In this document: positions 1 to 9,924 of the stretch, piece after piece
Layout of the letters: the number at the start of each line of letters is the position of its first letter
How positions within the stretch are numbered: position 1 is the stretch's first letter
NCBI RefSeq assembly: GCF_014199325.1
Contig: NZ_JACIJJ010000004.1
Span: forward strand, 1 to 64,000
Direction of reading: 5' to 3'
Length of the DNA stretch: 64,000 nucleotides
Origin: Sphingomonas yantingensis
GTDB taxonomy: Bacteria; Pseudomonadota; Alphaproteobacteria; Sphingomonadales; Sphingomonadaceae
Made by a program: the position numbers and the translations under genes
The notes under the pieces: model-generated
Told to the model about the DNA's origin: nothing
The model's input: the letters and a program-made list of their open reading frames with translations, nothing else
Databases searched by the model: none

Positions 1-92
1 AGCATCACCGGCTTCTCGCACTCGGCCACAACCTCGCGCAGGATGTGGATGCTCTCGGCTTCGAGCCGCTGAAGGTGGTTGAGGTCGGTCAT
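1..92 (-). CDS. cysD: Sulfate adenylyltransferase subunit 2 (CysD), N-terminal fragment
   Basis: Only the first 30 codons are present; the gene runs off the left edge. The peptide begins MTDLNHLQRLEAESIHILRE and continues to EKPVM, which is the characteristic CysD N-terminus just before its ATP-binding loop. CysD with CysN makes adenosine 5'-phosphosulfate from ATP and sulfate for cytoplasmic assimilatory sulfate reduction. It diverges from the regulator gene that starts at 152. Identification rests on the N-terminus alone but this region is distinctive. Confidence 0.85.
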   Translation of the reverse strand, partial: MTDLNHLQRLEAESIHILREVVAECEKPVM

Positions 93-151
93 CGGACGCT
101 TCTCTGCCTGCTCGCTTGCAGGCGGGCCTCCCATATGGGAGGTTCTTCGCC

Positions 152-1051
152 ATGGATTTATCTCGCGTCGACCAAGCTGAACTGCTGACCACGCTCCACG
201 CGATCGGCGAAATGACGTATTTCTCTGCATTTCTGGAGCGATTGCTGCGGCGAACGCGCGCGGCTGAGGCGTTCGTAATCGAATGGAGCGAGCGCGACGG
301 CTGGCGGTCATCGCGGCACGGGCGGACGGGGCAATCCCTGGCGGCGGCGTTGCCGCTGGATGCGTTGCGGGCGCTGCGGGCCGGCCGCGTCTATGATCTT
401 GCGGAAATCGGGGTGCGCGGTGCGGGAAAGGTGATCCGATCAACCGGCACACTTGGCGACGTTTGGCTCGGCGTTCGCGGCGATACGCCGTTCGACGCGG
501 CGGATGGCGCGCTGCTTGCCGCGCTGTCGCCGCATGTCGCGATCGCCAGCGACAATCACGCCCGGCTGGCAGCGATGCAGCGCGATCTGGCCTCCATGCA
601 ACTGGCGCTCGATCGTGCGGGCGTGGGCTGGACCCGGCTGGATCGGCAAGGCGAGCGTCAGGCGGGAATGCCGCCGCCGGCCTCGCCGCGGCAGCGCGCT
701 GCGCTTGCCGACGACATCGCGGCGGGCGCGCCGATCGCGGCAGCGGGGCAGATGGTGGCGCTGCCCTTTCCGGACGGCGGTACGGACGCATCGCTCGCGC
801 TGTTCAGGACGGAGGTGAAGGCGATCGACCGCGTGGCCGCGTTCGCCGCCGCCTTCGGGTTGACCGTCGCTGAAGCGCGGATGGGCGCGGCGATCGCGGC
901 CGGCGCGTCGATTGCGGAGGCTGCCATCGGGCTTAACATCACCGAACAGACGGCGCGATATTATACCAAGCGGCTTTTTTCCGCGACAGGCACCCGCGGA
1001 CAACCCGACCTTGTCCGCCTGTTCTGGACGAGCATCGCCGCACTCGCCTGA
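152..1051 (+). CDS. LuxR-type helix-turn-helix transcriptional regulator
   Basis: A 299-residue protein. An earlier in-frame ATG at 116 exists, but a GGGAGG sequence about 10 bases upstream favours the ATG at 152. The last about 65 residues (from LTVAEARMGAAIAAG to QPDLVRLFW) form a LuxR/GerE-type DNA-binding domain, including the typical EQTARYYTKRLF recognition region. The N-terminal about 200 residues resemble no domain I can name and may be a degenerate sensory (PAS/GAF-like) module. It is divergent from cysD across about 60 bases, so a link to sulfur assimilation is possible but unproven. Confidence 0.8.
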   Translation: MDLSRVDQAELLTTLHAIGEMTYFSAFLERLLRRTRAAEAFVIEWSERDGWRSSRHGRTGQSLAAALPLDALRALRAGRVYDLAEIGVRGAGKVIRSTGTLGDVWLGVRGDTPFDAADGALLAALSPHVAIASDNHARLAAMQRDLASMQLALDRAGVGWTRLDRQGERQAGMPPPASPRQRAALADDIAAGAPIAAAGQMVALPFPDGGTDASLALFRTEVKAIDRVAAFAAAFGLTVAEARMGAAIAAGASIAEAAIGLNITEQTARYYTKRLFSATGTRGQPDLVRLFWTSIAALA

Positions 1052-1115
1052 TCCAGCGTGCCGTTCGTTCCGAATGTCTCGTAGAGGTACGCTGGTCCGC
1101 CGTAGTCGGCGATGA

Positions 1116-1190
1116 TGGTGACCCCTACGAGAATCGAACTCGTGTTTTCGCCGTGAGAGGGCGACGTCCTAACCGCTAGACGAAGGGGCC
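1116..1190 (-). tRNA. tRNA-Glu (anticodon CTC)
   Basis: Read on the minus strand, a complete cloverleaf is visible: acceptor GGCCCCT pairing with AGGGGTC, discriminator A and encoded CCA. The anticodon loop is CTCTCAC, giving anticodon CTC, and the T-arm has TTCGATT. The overall sequence closely follows bacterial tRNA-Glu. It sits alone between the LuxR-type regulator and the MscS gene. Confidence 0.95.
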
Positions 1191-1266
1191 GTCAGCGAGA
1201 GGGGCGCGGATAGCGGGCGGGTGGGGGTGCGTCAAGCGTGATCTTCGCGGGAACTCGTGGGGCGTC

Positions 1267-2358
1267 ATGCGTTGTTCGCACATGCAGCAGATCATGCTTC
1301 TCTGGCAGCGATTGCCCACGTTCGCCGGGGATATCGCGGTCGTCGCATTCGCGGTGCTGATCGCACTGGCGCTTCACTGGGCGGGGATGCGCATCCTCGA
1401 CCGGATCGCGCGGCGGACACCCGGATCGACCGACGACATCATCGTCGATCATGCGCGAAAGCCGCTGCGCTGGATCGGCGTCGGCATCGCGCTCGCCACC
1501 GTGCGGCGGTTCCTCGACCTCACCCCGATCGCCGATGCGGCGTGGACGCAGGCGGCGGGGCTGGTCGTGCCGCTACTCGTCGGCAGCCTCGCGATCCAGA
1601 TGATCCGCGCGGCGGGCAAGGCGATCGAGCTTGATGCCGACATTACCGTCGCCGACAATCTGCGCGCGCGGCGGCGGCGGACGCGGTCGGCGATCCTGGT
1701 CCGCATCGCTGTGTTCGGGGTGGGGTTCCTCACCATCTGCCTGATGCTGCTGAGCATCCCCAGCATCCGCAGCGTCGGTGTGACGCTGATGGCGTCGGCG
1801 GGCCTTGCTGGCCTGGCCGTGGGTGCCGCCGCGCAGCCGCTGCTCAAGAACCTGATTGCCGGCGTGCAGATGGCGTTCACCGAGCCGATTCGGCTCGACG
1901 ACGTGGTGATCGTCGAGGGGGAATGGGGGCGGATCGAGGAAATCCGCCTCACCTATGTCGTGGTGCGCATCTGGGACGAGCGGCGGCTGGTCGTGCCGGT
2001 GTCGCAGTTCCTCGAAAAGCCGTTCCAGAACTGGACGCGCAACACCAGTCAGCTGCTCGGCTCGGTCTTCCTGATGCTCGACCCCGCCGCCGACATCGCC
2101 CGGCTGCGCGCGCATGCCGAGCGGGTGGTGAGGGACAACCCGCGCTGGGACGGGCGCGCGTTCGTGCTTCAGGTCACGGATTCGAAGGCCGATGCGATCG
2201 AGGTGCGCGTGCTGGCGACGGCCAAGGACGCTGGCACCGCATTCGACCTGCGCTGCGACGTGCGCGAGGCGCTCTACGCGTACATCCGCGACGAGATGCC
2301 CGAGGCGCTGCCGCGGCGGCGGGTGGCAATGGACGCGGCGCCCTCAGGCGCGGCGTGA
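1267..2358 (+). CDS. MscS-family mechanosensitive ion channel
   Basis: 363 residues with several N-terminal membrane helices, then the MscS core. The pore helix region is rich in Ala and Gly (SAGLAGLAVGAAAQPLLKNL, about residues 178-197). It is followed by the beta domain with LDDVVIVEGEWGRIEEI and VPVSQFLEKPFQNW, both typical MscS signatures. MscS proteins release solutes from the cytoplasm during hypo-osmotic shock. A GTGGGG sequence supports the start at 1267; an ATG five codons later has no SD. The 3' end overlaps the convergent DUF885 gene by 15 bases. Confidence 0.9.
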   Translation: MRCSHMQQIMLLWQRLPTFAGDIAVVAFAVLIALALHWAGMRILDRIARRTPGSTDDIIVDHARKPLRWIGVGIALATVRRFLDLTPIADAAWTQAAGLVVPLLVGSLAIQMIRAAGKAIELDADITVADNLRARRRRTRSAILVRIAVFGVGFLTICLMLLSIPSIRSVGVTLMASAGLAGLAVGAAAQPLLKNLIAGVQMAFTEPIRLDDVVIVEGEWGRIEEIRLTYVVVRIWDERRLVVPVSQFLEKPFQNWTRNTSQLLGSVFLMLDPAADIARLRAHAERVVRDNPRWDGRAFVLQVTDSKADAIEVRVLATAKDAGTAFDLRCDVREALYAYIRDEMPEALPRRRVAMDAAPSGAA

Positions 2359-4158
2359 TGCCTCCCACCGCTCGACATTCTGGGCGAGGACGTTGAGCGG
2401 CACGCCGCCGCCCTTCACGACCACGTCGTTGTAACCGCGGAAATCGAAGCGGTCGCCGAGCCGCGCCTGTGATTGGGTGCGCAGCCGGTTGATCTCGCTG
2501 TGCCCGACCTTGTACCCGCACGCCTGGCCCGGCCACGCGCAATAGCGGTCGACCTCGCTCGTCACCTCGTCCAGGCCCGAGCCGTTGGTCTCGGCGAACC
2601 ACTGGATCGCCTTCTCGCGCGTCCACCGCTTGGCGTGCAGGCCGGTATCGACGACGAGGCGACAGGCGCGGAACGCGATCGACTGGAGATAGCCGAGCCG
2701 ACCCACCGGATCGTCGTCATAGACGCCGAGCTCGCCCGCCAACTGCTCGGCATAGAGCGCCCAGCCTTCGGAAAAGGCGTTGAAGCCCATCTGCGTGCGG
2801 ATGAGCGGCAGCTTGTGCGTGTATTCGCCCTGCCAGACATGGCCGGGGATGGACTCGTGATAAGTCAGCGTCGGCAGGCTGAACTTCGTATGCAGGTCGG
2901 TGGTGCGCAGGTTGATCCAGAAGCGCCCCGGCACCTTGCCGTCGATCGACCCCGCGCCGCCATACGCGCCCGGCGCGCCGGGCTCTTCCGCCGGCGCGAT
3001 GCGGCGGACCTCGACCCGGCCGTCGACCAATGTGGCGAACGCGCGGGGCAGGCGGGTGCGGATATCGGCGATGCGGTTCTGGATCAGCGCCATGATCTGC
3101 GCGCGACCGGTATCGTCGTTGGGGAAGGTGTAGCGCGGGTCCTTGCCCAGCGCGATCATCCGCGCGCCGACGCTGCCCTTGGTATAGCCGAGCTTCTTCA
3201 GGATCGTGTCCATCTCGGCCTGGAGCTTGGCCAGTTCGGACAGGCCCATCGCGTGCACCTCGTCCGGGGTCATGCGCGTGGTGGTCGAGGCGCGCAGCGC
3301 CCAGGCGTAATAGGCGTCGCCGTCCCTGAACTTCCAGACGCCGGCGTCCGCGGTCGCGACCTTGCGGTGCGCTTCGAGCTCGGCGATCTGGCGGTCGAGC
3401 GCGGGGGCGATGCGGGTCGCGGCGATCTTCGCGGCGCGCGGCCCCCAGTTGCCGGGGATCGAGCCGGTCCGCTTGGTGAGCGAAGTGACGACGTCCCAGG
3501 TCGCCGGCTCGCCCTTGCGCGTCATGCGGATCGCGGCCAGCGTCTTGTCCATCAAAACGTCGCTGGCGACGATGCCGCGCGCGCGCGCTTCCTTCAGCCG
3601 CCCGGTTTCGCCGTCGAGCTGGTCCGCGAAGGCGTCGAGGCGCGCGAGATACGCCTCGGCATCCGCCGCATTCTCGACCGTGTGGCTCGAATCGAGGAAC
3701 TTGGGCACGTCGATGTAAGCGCCCATGTTCTGCGCGACGACATACGGCCCGTTGCGCCAGCCGCCGATATCGACCGCGCCGTAGGGGAAGGCGTAGCCGT
3801 CGATTGCGGTCGCATAGGCGGTGCGCGCGACCGCGGCATCGACGCGTGAGGCTTCGGTCGGCTTCAGCGTGTCGATCTTTGCGAGCGCGGTGCGCAGCCA
3901 CGCGGCTTCCTTCGCGCGCCCTGCCGCCGAACGGTCAGTCAGCCGCGACTTGAGCGGTGCGCGCTTGCCGGTGTCGATGCCGAGGCCCGTCGCCCCCTCC
4001 GGCTGGAGGACCAAGAAACTCTCGGCGAGCGCATCGAGCGCGATACCGGCCGGGTCGGTCGGCGCGGCGATCTGCATCGCGCGGGCAGGTGCGGCGGCGA
4101 GCGCGAGGCTCGATCCGGCAGCGGTCATCAGGTCACGGCGCGACAGCGAAACAGACAT
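2344..4158 (-). CDS. DUF885 family putative metallo-hydrolase, Tat/Sec exported
   Basis: 604 residues. The N-terminus (SLSRRDLMTAAGSSLALAAA) has an RR motif and hydrophobic stretch ending in ARA, so it is probably exported by Tat. The C-terminal half carries TYHESIPGHVWQGEY around residue 430, the HESxPGH motif typical of DUF885 proteins, and FSEGWALYAEQLAGELG. DUF885 members are thought to be zinc-dependent peptidase-like enzymes; the substrate is unknown. It converges on and slightly overlaps the MscS gene. The next genes upstream on the same strand would be the NfeD/SPFH pair, 9 bases away. Confidence 0.85.
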   Translation of the reverse strand: MSVSLSRRDLMTAAGSSLALAAAPARAMQIAAPTDPAGIALDALAESFLVLQPEGATGLGIDTGKRAPLKSRLTDRSAAGRAKEAAWLRTALAKIDTLKPTEASRVDAAVARTAYATAIDGYAFPYGAVDIGGWRNGPYVVAQNMGAYIDVPKFLDSSHTVENAADAEAYLARLDAFADQLDGETGRLKEARARGIVASDVLMDKTLAAIRMTRKGEPATWDVVTSLTKRTGSIPGNWGPRAAKIAATRIAPALDRQIAELEAHRKVATADAGVWKFRDGDAYYAWALRASTTTRMTPDEVHAMGLSELAKLQAEMDTILKKLGYTKGSVGARMIALGKDPRYTFPNDDTGRAQIMALIQNRIADIRTRLPRAFATLVDGRVEVRRIAPAEEPGAPGAYGGAGSIDGKVPGRFWINLRTTDLHTKFSLPTLTYHESIPGHVWQGEYTHKLPLIRTQMGFNAFSEGWALYAEQLAGELGVYDDDPVGRLGYLQSIAFRACRLVVDTGLHAKRWTREKAIQWFAETNGSGLDEVTSEVDRYCAWPGQACGYKVGHSEINRLRTQSQARLGDRFDFRGYNDVVVKGGGVPLNVLAQNVERWEASRRA

Positions 4159-4167
4159 TAGGCTTGG

Positions 4168-4626
4168 TTACTCCGGTAACGAAAGCAGAGGTTCGACGAC
4201 GAGCGTCAGCCCGTCAATGGCGACGACGCGCGCGCGGGTGCCCGCGGGCATGGCGGGGCCACGTGCGGGCCACTCGCCGTCGCCCAGCCGCACGCGCCCC
4301 TCGCCATGTGCGAAGTCGGTGACGGCGACCACGGTCGCGCCGATGCTGCGCGCCGCGCGATCGTTGAGCAGCGGATCGGCCGAGGCGACGGCATCGCCGC
4401 CATACCAGCGCCGCCCGATCGCCACCGCCACCGCTGACCACACCGCGAAGCTCGCCAGCTGCCCGCCGATGCCGAGGTCGGGGAAGAGCAGCGTGAACGC
4501 TCCCGTGATCGCCGCCGCGACCGCGAGAAAGACGAGAAATACCCCCGGCACGGCCAGCTCGATGCCCGCGAGCAGCGCCGCGGCGATCAGCCAGAGGATG
4601 CCGGGTTCGGCCAGCCAGTCGGCCAA
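4168..4626 (-). CDS. NfeD-like membrane protein
   Basis: 152 residues, starting at a TTG one base after the stop of the SPFH gene. Two to three N-terminal membrane helices (ILWLIAAALLAGIELAVPGV, then VFLVFLAVAAAITGAF) are followed by a C-terminal OB-fold-like domain (GEGRVRLGDGEWPARG and ARVVAIDGLTLVVEPL). This is the short NfeD form that partners stomatin-like proteins in bacterial membranes. The adjacent SPFH gene and one-base spacing indicate a two-gene operon and a common complex at membrane microdomains. Confidence 0.88.
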   Translation of the reverse strand: MADWLAEPGILWLIAAALLAGIELAVPGVFLVFLAVAAAITGAFTLLFPDLGIGGQLASFAVWSAVAVAIGRRWYGGDAVASADPLLNDRAARSIGATVVAVTDFAHGEGRVRLGDGEWPARGPAMPAGTRARVVAIDGLTLVVEPLLSLPE

Positions 4627-4627
4627 C

Positions 4628-5596
4628 TCAGCCCTCGCGCACCACGGGCACGCCGGTGCGCGGCGGCGGGGTCGGCGAGGCGTCGCGCCCCAGCGCTTCC
4701 TTCGCGATCTCGCCGATGCCGCCCAGCGTGCCGATCAGCTGCGTCGCCTCGACCGGGAACAACACGGTCTTGGCATTGGGGCTGGTCGCGAACTTGCCGA
4801 TCGCCTCGACATATTTCTGCGCGATGAAATAGTTGATCGCCTGTGCAGAGCCCTGTTCGATCGCCTCGCTGACCAGCTGCGTCGCCTTGGCCTCTGCCTC
4901 CGCCGCGCGTTCGCGCGCCTCGGCATCGCGGAACGCGGATTCGCGGCGGCCCTCGGCCTCCAGGATGCGGGCCTGCTTCTGGCCCTCGGCGCGCAGGATC
5001 TCGCTGGCGCGCGTGCCCTCGGCCTCGAGGATGTTGGCACGCTTCTCGCGCTCGGCCTTCATCTGGCGGCCCATCGCGTTGACGATGTCGGCGGGCGGGC
5101 GGATGTCCTTGATCTCGACGCGGGTGATCTTGATCCCCCACGGATTGGTCGCGTGATCGACGACGGACAGCAGCCGCGCATTGATCTCGTCGCGCTTCGA
5201 CAAGGTTTCGTCGAGGTCCATCGACCCCATGACGGTGCGCAGGTTGGTGGTCGTGATCTGTTGCAGCGCGACGAACATGTCGGAGACTTCGTACGCCGCC
5301 TTGGCCGGGTCGAGCACCTGGAAGAAGACGACGCCGTCGGTCGACACCATCGCATTGTCGCGGGTGATGATCTCCTGCCCCGGAATGTCGATCACCTGCT
5401 CCATCATGTTCACGCGGCGACCGACGCGGTAGAAGAAGGCCGGGTAGAAGTTGAAGCCCGGCTTTGCCACGCTGGTGAAGCGGCCGAAATGCTCGATCGT
5501 GTATTGATAGCCCTGCCGCACGATCTTGATGCTGGCGAAGAGATAGGCGAGCGCGACAAGCACCAGCAGGCCAAGCGCGCCGACGAAACCGTCCAT
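4628..5596 (-). CDS. SPFH/band 7 (stomatin-like) membrane protein, QmcA type
   Basis: 322 residues. One N-terminal membrane helix (VGALGLLVLVALAYLFASIK) is followed by the SPFH domain (VRQGYQYTIEHFGRF to IKDIRPP) and then an Ala/Glu/Lys-rich coiled coil (about residues 185-260). Stomatin-like proteins form large membrane-anchored rings that recruit proteases such as FtsH in the family; its partner here is unproven. It is the first gene of the SPFH-NfeD pair, divergent from the CitE-like lyase gene. Confidence 0.92.
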   Translation of the reverse strand: MDGFVGALGLLVLVALAYLFASIKIVRQGYQYTIEHFGRFTSVAKPGFNFYPAFFYRVGRRVNMMEQVIDIPGQEIITRDNAMVSTDGVVFFQVLDPAKAAYEVSDMFVALQQITTTNLRTVMGSMDLDETLSKRDEINARLLSVVDHATNPWGIKITRVEIKDIRPPADIVNAMGRQMKAEREKRANILEAEGTRASEILRAEGQKQARILEAEGRRESAFRDAEARERAAEAEAKATQLVSEAIEQGSAQAINYFIAQKYVEAIGKFATSPNAKTVLFPVEATQLIGTLGGIGEIAKEALGRDASPTPPPRTGVPVVREG

Positions 5597-5701
5597 GTTT
5601 CCAGACCCCTCCGGTGTTGCGGGCGCAGTCTAGCCGTGCGGCGGGCGAAGTCGAGCGGAACCGGGATGACGAACGGGGCGCGGGCAGGGTAAGTGAGCGG
5701 C

Positions 5702-6517
5702 ATGACCACCGTTCCATATATCCCGCCGCGGACCGCGTTGTTCCTGCCCGCCTCGAACCCGCGCGCGATCGAGAAGGCGCGGGGGCTCGCGGCCGAGATG
5801 ATCGTCCTCGACCTGGAAGACTCGGTGCGCGACGAGGACAAGGCGTGCGCACGGGAGGCTGCCGTCGCCGCCGCGGCTGAGGGGTTCGGTGGCCGGCTGG
5901 TCGCGATCCGCGTGAATGGCGAGGATCATGAGTGCCACGCCGACGACGTGGCGGCAGTCGCGGCGTCGGCGGCCGATTTCCTCGTCGTCCCCAAGGTCGA
6001 GACGGCGGCGCTCGCCGCACGGGTCGCAGCGGCGGGCAAGCCGGTGTTGGCGATGATCGAGACGCCCGCTGGCTTGCTCGCTGCACCCGCCATTGCCGCG
6101 GTGCCGGGCGTCGCGGGGCTGATCGCGGGCGTCAACGACCTGCGCGCGACGCTGGGCGTGCCGGCGGACAGCGGGCGAGCGGGGATCGGCTATGCGTTGC
6201 AGGCGATCGTGCTCGCGGCGCGGGCGGCGGGCGTCTGGGCGCTCGACGGCGTCTACAACGCGCTGGAGGACGAGGCGGGGCTGGCCGAGGATTGCGCCGC
6301 CGGCCGCCTGATCGGCTTCGACGGCAAGACGCTGATCCATCCGAACCAGATCGCCGTCGCCGCGCGCGCCTTTGGCCCGAGCGAGGTGGAAATCGCCGAT
6401 GCAGAAGCGCTGGTCGCCGCCGCCACCGGCGGGGCCGAGCGGTTCCGCGGGCGGATGATCGAGGCGATGCACGTGGACCAAGCGCGCGCCTTGCTGGCCC
6501 GCGGCGGACGGGGGTAG
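5702..6517 (+). CDS. HpcH/HpaI aldolase / CitE-like lyase
   Basis: 271 residues. Family signatures are MIVLDLEDSV (acidic metal-binding region), VPKVETAA, AMIETPAGLL and GFDGKTLIHPNQI. These enzymes cleave or hydrolyse acyl-CoA thioesters such as citramalyl-, malyl- or beta-methylmalyl-CoA with Mg2+. The exact substrate cannot be told from the sequence. The ATG at 5702 aligns with the family; a GTG at 5693 would add three residues. It stands alone ahead of guaB, divergent from the SPFH operon. Confidence 0.85.
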   Translation: MTTVPYIPPRTALFLPASNPRAIEKARGLAAEMIVLDLEDSVRDEDKACAREAAVAAAAEGFGGRLVAIRVNGEDHECHADDVAAVAASAADFLVVPKVETAALAARVAAAGKPVLAMIETPAGLLAAPAIAAVPGVAGLIAGVNDLRATLGVPADSGRAGIGYALQAIVLAARAAGVWALDGVYNALEDEAGLAEDCAAGRLIGFDGKTLIHPNQIAVAARAFGPSEVEIADAEALVAAATGGAERFRGRMIEAMHVDQARALLARGGRG

Positions 6518-6540
6518 CGCCGGAGGCCGCCCGCGTTTAG

Positions 6541-8040
<1,500 letters not shown>

Positions 8041-8061
8041 CGACTGGACAGGGGCGGCGAG

Positions 8062-8202
8062 GTGACCGACCAGCAGAAGGTGCTGCTGATCGTCGCGATC
8101 ACCGGCCTCTACATCTTCCTGCGCATCCGCTGGCTGCGTCGCAAATGGCATGTGACGCGGGCGAAGCTGGCGGCTGAACAACAACGGGAGCGCGGCGAAT
8201 GA
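8062..8202 (+). CDS. Small membrane peptide coupled to the RNA methyltransferase gene
   Basis: A 46-residue ORF starting at GTG, with AGGGG about 8 bases upstream. The peptide has one hydrophobic segment (VLLIVAITGLYIFLRIRWL) followed by a strongly basic tail (RRKW...TRAKLAAEQQRER), the layout of a small inner-membrane protein with a cytoplasmic basic end. Its stop overlaps the start of the downstream methyltransferase as ATGA, the usual sign of translational coupling, and it follows guaB by 21 bases. No function can be assigned. Confidence 0.6.
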   Translation: MTDQQKVLLIVAITGLYIFLRIRWLRRKWHVTRAKLAAEQQRERGE

Positions 8203-9371
8203 CACCGGGCGCGCGGGTACAGTCCGCCATCGAGATCCTCGACCTCGTCATCGGTGCGGCGAGGAGCGGCGGCGCGGCCGCCGACACGATCCTCGCGCGG
8301 TGGTTCGCGGCCCATCGCTTTGCCGGGTCGAAGGACCGGCGCGCGATCCGCGAACTGGTCTATGCCGCGATCCGCCGCTGCGGCGAGGTGCCGGCGAACG
8401 GCCGCGCGGCGATGCTGGCGGTGGCCGAGGTCGATGCGGCAGTTGCGGCGGCTTTCGACGGATTAGGCTATGGCCCGCCGCCGATCGGGACGGGCGAGCA
8501 GGCGGCGGTGGCCGGGGCGGTGCCGGCCTGGCTGGCCGAGGCGCTGGCGGCATCCGGGCTGGACGAGGCTGCGCAAGCCGCGTTGCTCGGCCGCGCGCCG
8601 CTCGACACCCGGATCAATCGTCTGCGCGCCGCCACGGTCGCGATCGACGGGGCCGAACCGATCGAGGGACTGCCCGATGCCCTCCGCCTCGCGCCCGATA
8701 CGCAGGTCGAGCGGCTGCCCGACTATGCGACCGGCGCGATCGAGGTGCAGGATGCGGGCAGCCAAGTCGTCGCGCTAGCCTGCGGTGCGAAGCCCGGCGA
8801 TCGCGTCGTCGACCTGTGCGCGGGGGCGGGGGGCAAGACGCTTGCGCTGGCTGCGGCAATGGCGAACGAGGGCGCGATCCTCGCCGCCGATACCGACCGC
8901 GCGCGGCTCCAGCGGCTACCGCCGCGGGCCGAGCGCGCAGGGGTGACGATCGCCGAGACGCGGCTCCTCGATCCGAACCGGGAGGCCGCCGCGCTGGAGG
9001 ACTGGCGGGGCAGCGCCGACGTGGTGCTGGTCGATGCGCCTTGTTCGGGTACCGGCACGTGGCGGCGCAACCCGGAGGCGCGCTGGCGGCTGACGCCCGA
9101 GCGGCTGGCGCGGTTGACCGATACGCAGGCGCGGCTCCTCGACATCGCCGCCGACCTTGTGCGGCCGGGCGGGCGGCTGATCCACGTCGTCTGCTCGCTG
9201 CTCGATGCAGAGGGGCGCGATCAGGCCGAGGCGTTCGTCCTGCGCCATCCCGGCTGGGTCGCTGCGCCGGTCGACGTGCCCTTCGGCAGCCGACACGGCC
9301 TTGGAATCCGGCTCGATCCCGCCCATCATCGGACCGACGGCTTTTTTGTCGCGGCCCTCACAAAGCCGTGA
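8199..9371 (+). CDS. RsmB/NOP-family RNA (cytosine-5) methyltransferase
   Basis: 390 residues. An N-terminal NusB-like helical domain (about 1-130) is followed by a Rossmann SAM-binding domain with DLCAGAGGKTLALAAAM. The catalytic motifs are LVDAPCSGTGTWRRNPEARW and HVVCSLLDAEG, giving the two cysteines of m5C RNA methyltransferases. It probably modifies 16S rRNA, as RsmB does at C967, though the TCS triplet is VCS here. It overlaps the small upstream ORF by 4 bases. Confidence 0.9.
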   Translation: MTPGARVQSAIEILDLVIGAARSGGAAADTILARWFAAHRFAGSKDRRAIRELVYAAIRRCGEVPANGRAAMLAVAEVDAAVAAAFDGLGYGPPPIGTGEQAAVAGAVPAWLAEALAASGLDEAAQAALLGRAPLDTRINRLRAATVAIDGAEPIEGLPDALRLAPDTQVERLPDYATGAIEVQDAGSQVVALACGAKPGDRVVDLCAGAGGKTLALAAAMANEGAILAADTDRARLQRLPPRAERAGVTIAETRLLDPNREAAALEDWRGSADVVLVDAPCSGTGTWRRNPEARWRLTPERLARLTDTQARLLDIAADLVRPGGRLIHVVCSLLDAEGRDQAEAFVLRHPGWVAAPVDVPFGSRHGLGIRLDPAHHRTDGFFVAALTKP

Positions 9372-9402
9372 TAGCCCTGTGAGCGTGGTTTCGGAGAGCA
9401 TC

Positions 9403-9924
9403 ATGCGGTTCACCAGCGTTTCGGTCGCCCTTGCCCTGGCAGCGGTCAGCATCTCGACCTCGCTGCACGGACAGCGGCCCGACGACCAGATCGACCCCAG
9501 GTCGATGGCGCTGGTGGAAAAGGCAAAGGCGGCGCGGGCGGCGGGCAATCTGTCGGGCGCCAACGACCTCCTTGAAAGCGCCACCGTCGTCGATCCGCGC
9601 AACCGGCAGGCGTTCGTGCTCTTGGCAGAGGTTGCGCGGCAGCAGGACCTGCCCGGCAAGTCGATCCGCTTCTATCGCGAGGCGCTGACGATCGAGCCCA
9701 ACGACGCCGCCGCGCTGGCGGGACAGGGACAGGCGCTGGTCGACAAGGGCGCAGTGTCGAAGGCGCGCGAGAACCTCGCCAAGATCAAGACGTTGTGCGG
9801 CACGAAGCCGTGCGGCGAGGCGACCCAGCTCGCCGCCGCGATCGCCAAGGGTCCGCCGGTGACCGCGACGGCGCAGCAGTCGGTTGCGCCGACCCCGGCG
9901 GCGACACCGCCCGCGAAGAATTAA
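9403..9924 (+). CDS. Secreted tetratricopeptide-repeat protein
   Basis: 173 residues; the ATG at 9403 has GGAGAG 5 bases upstream. A signal peptide (SVSVALALAAVSISTSLHGQ) leads into TPR-type helices (ARAAGNLSGANDLLESATVV, AFVLLAEVARQQDLPGKSIR, AAALAGQGQALVDKGAVSKA), then a Pro/Ala-rich tail with two Cys (LCGTKPCGEA). TPR proteins are protein-protein scaffolds; the partner is unknown. The gene ends 4 bases into the convergent kinase gene. Confidence 0.8.
   Translation: MRFTSVSVALALAAVSISTSLHGQRPDDQIDPRSMALVEKAKAARAAGNLSGANDLLESATVVDPRNRQAFVLLAEVARQQDLPGKSIRFYREALTIEPNDAAALAGQGQALVDKGAVSKARENLAKIKTLCGTKPCGEATQLAAAIAKGPPVTATAQQSVAPTPAATPPAKN

Noticed and set aside
3821..5692. 623-codon + strand frame across DUF885, NfeD and SPFH genes
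   Set aside because: Runs antisense through three well-supported genes without a recognisable domain.
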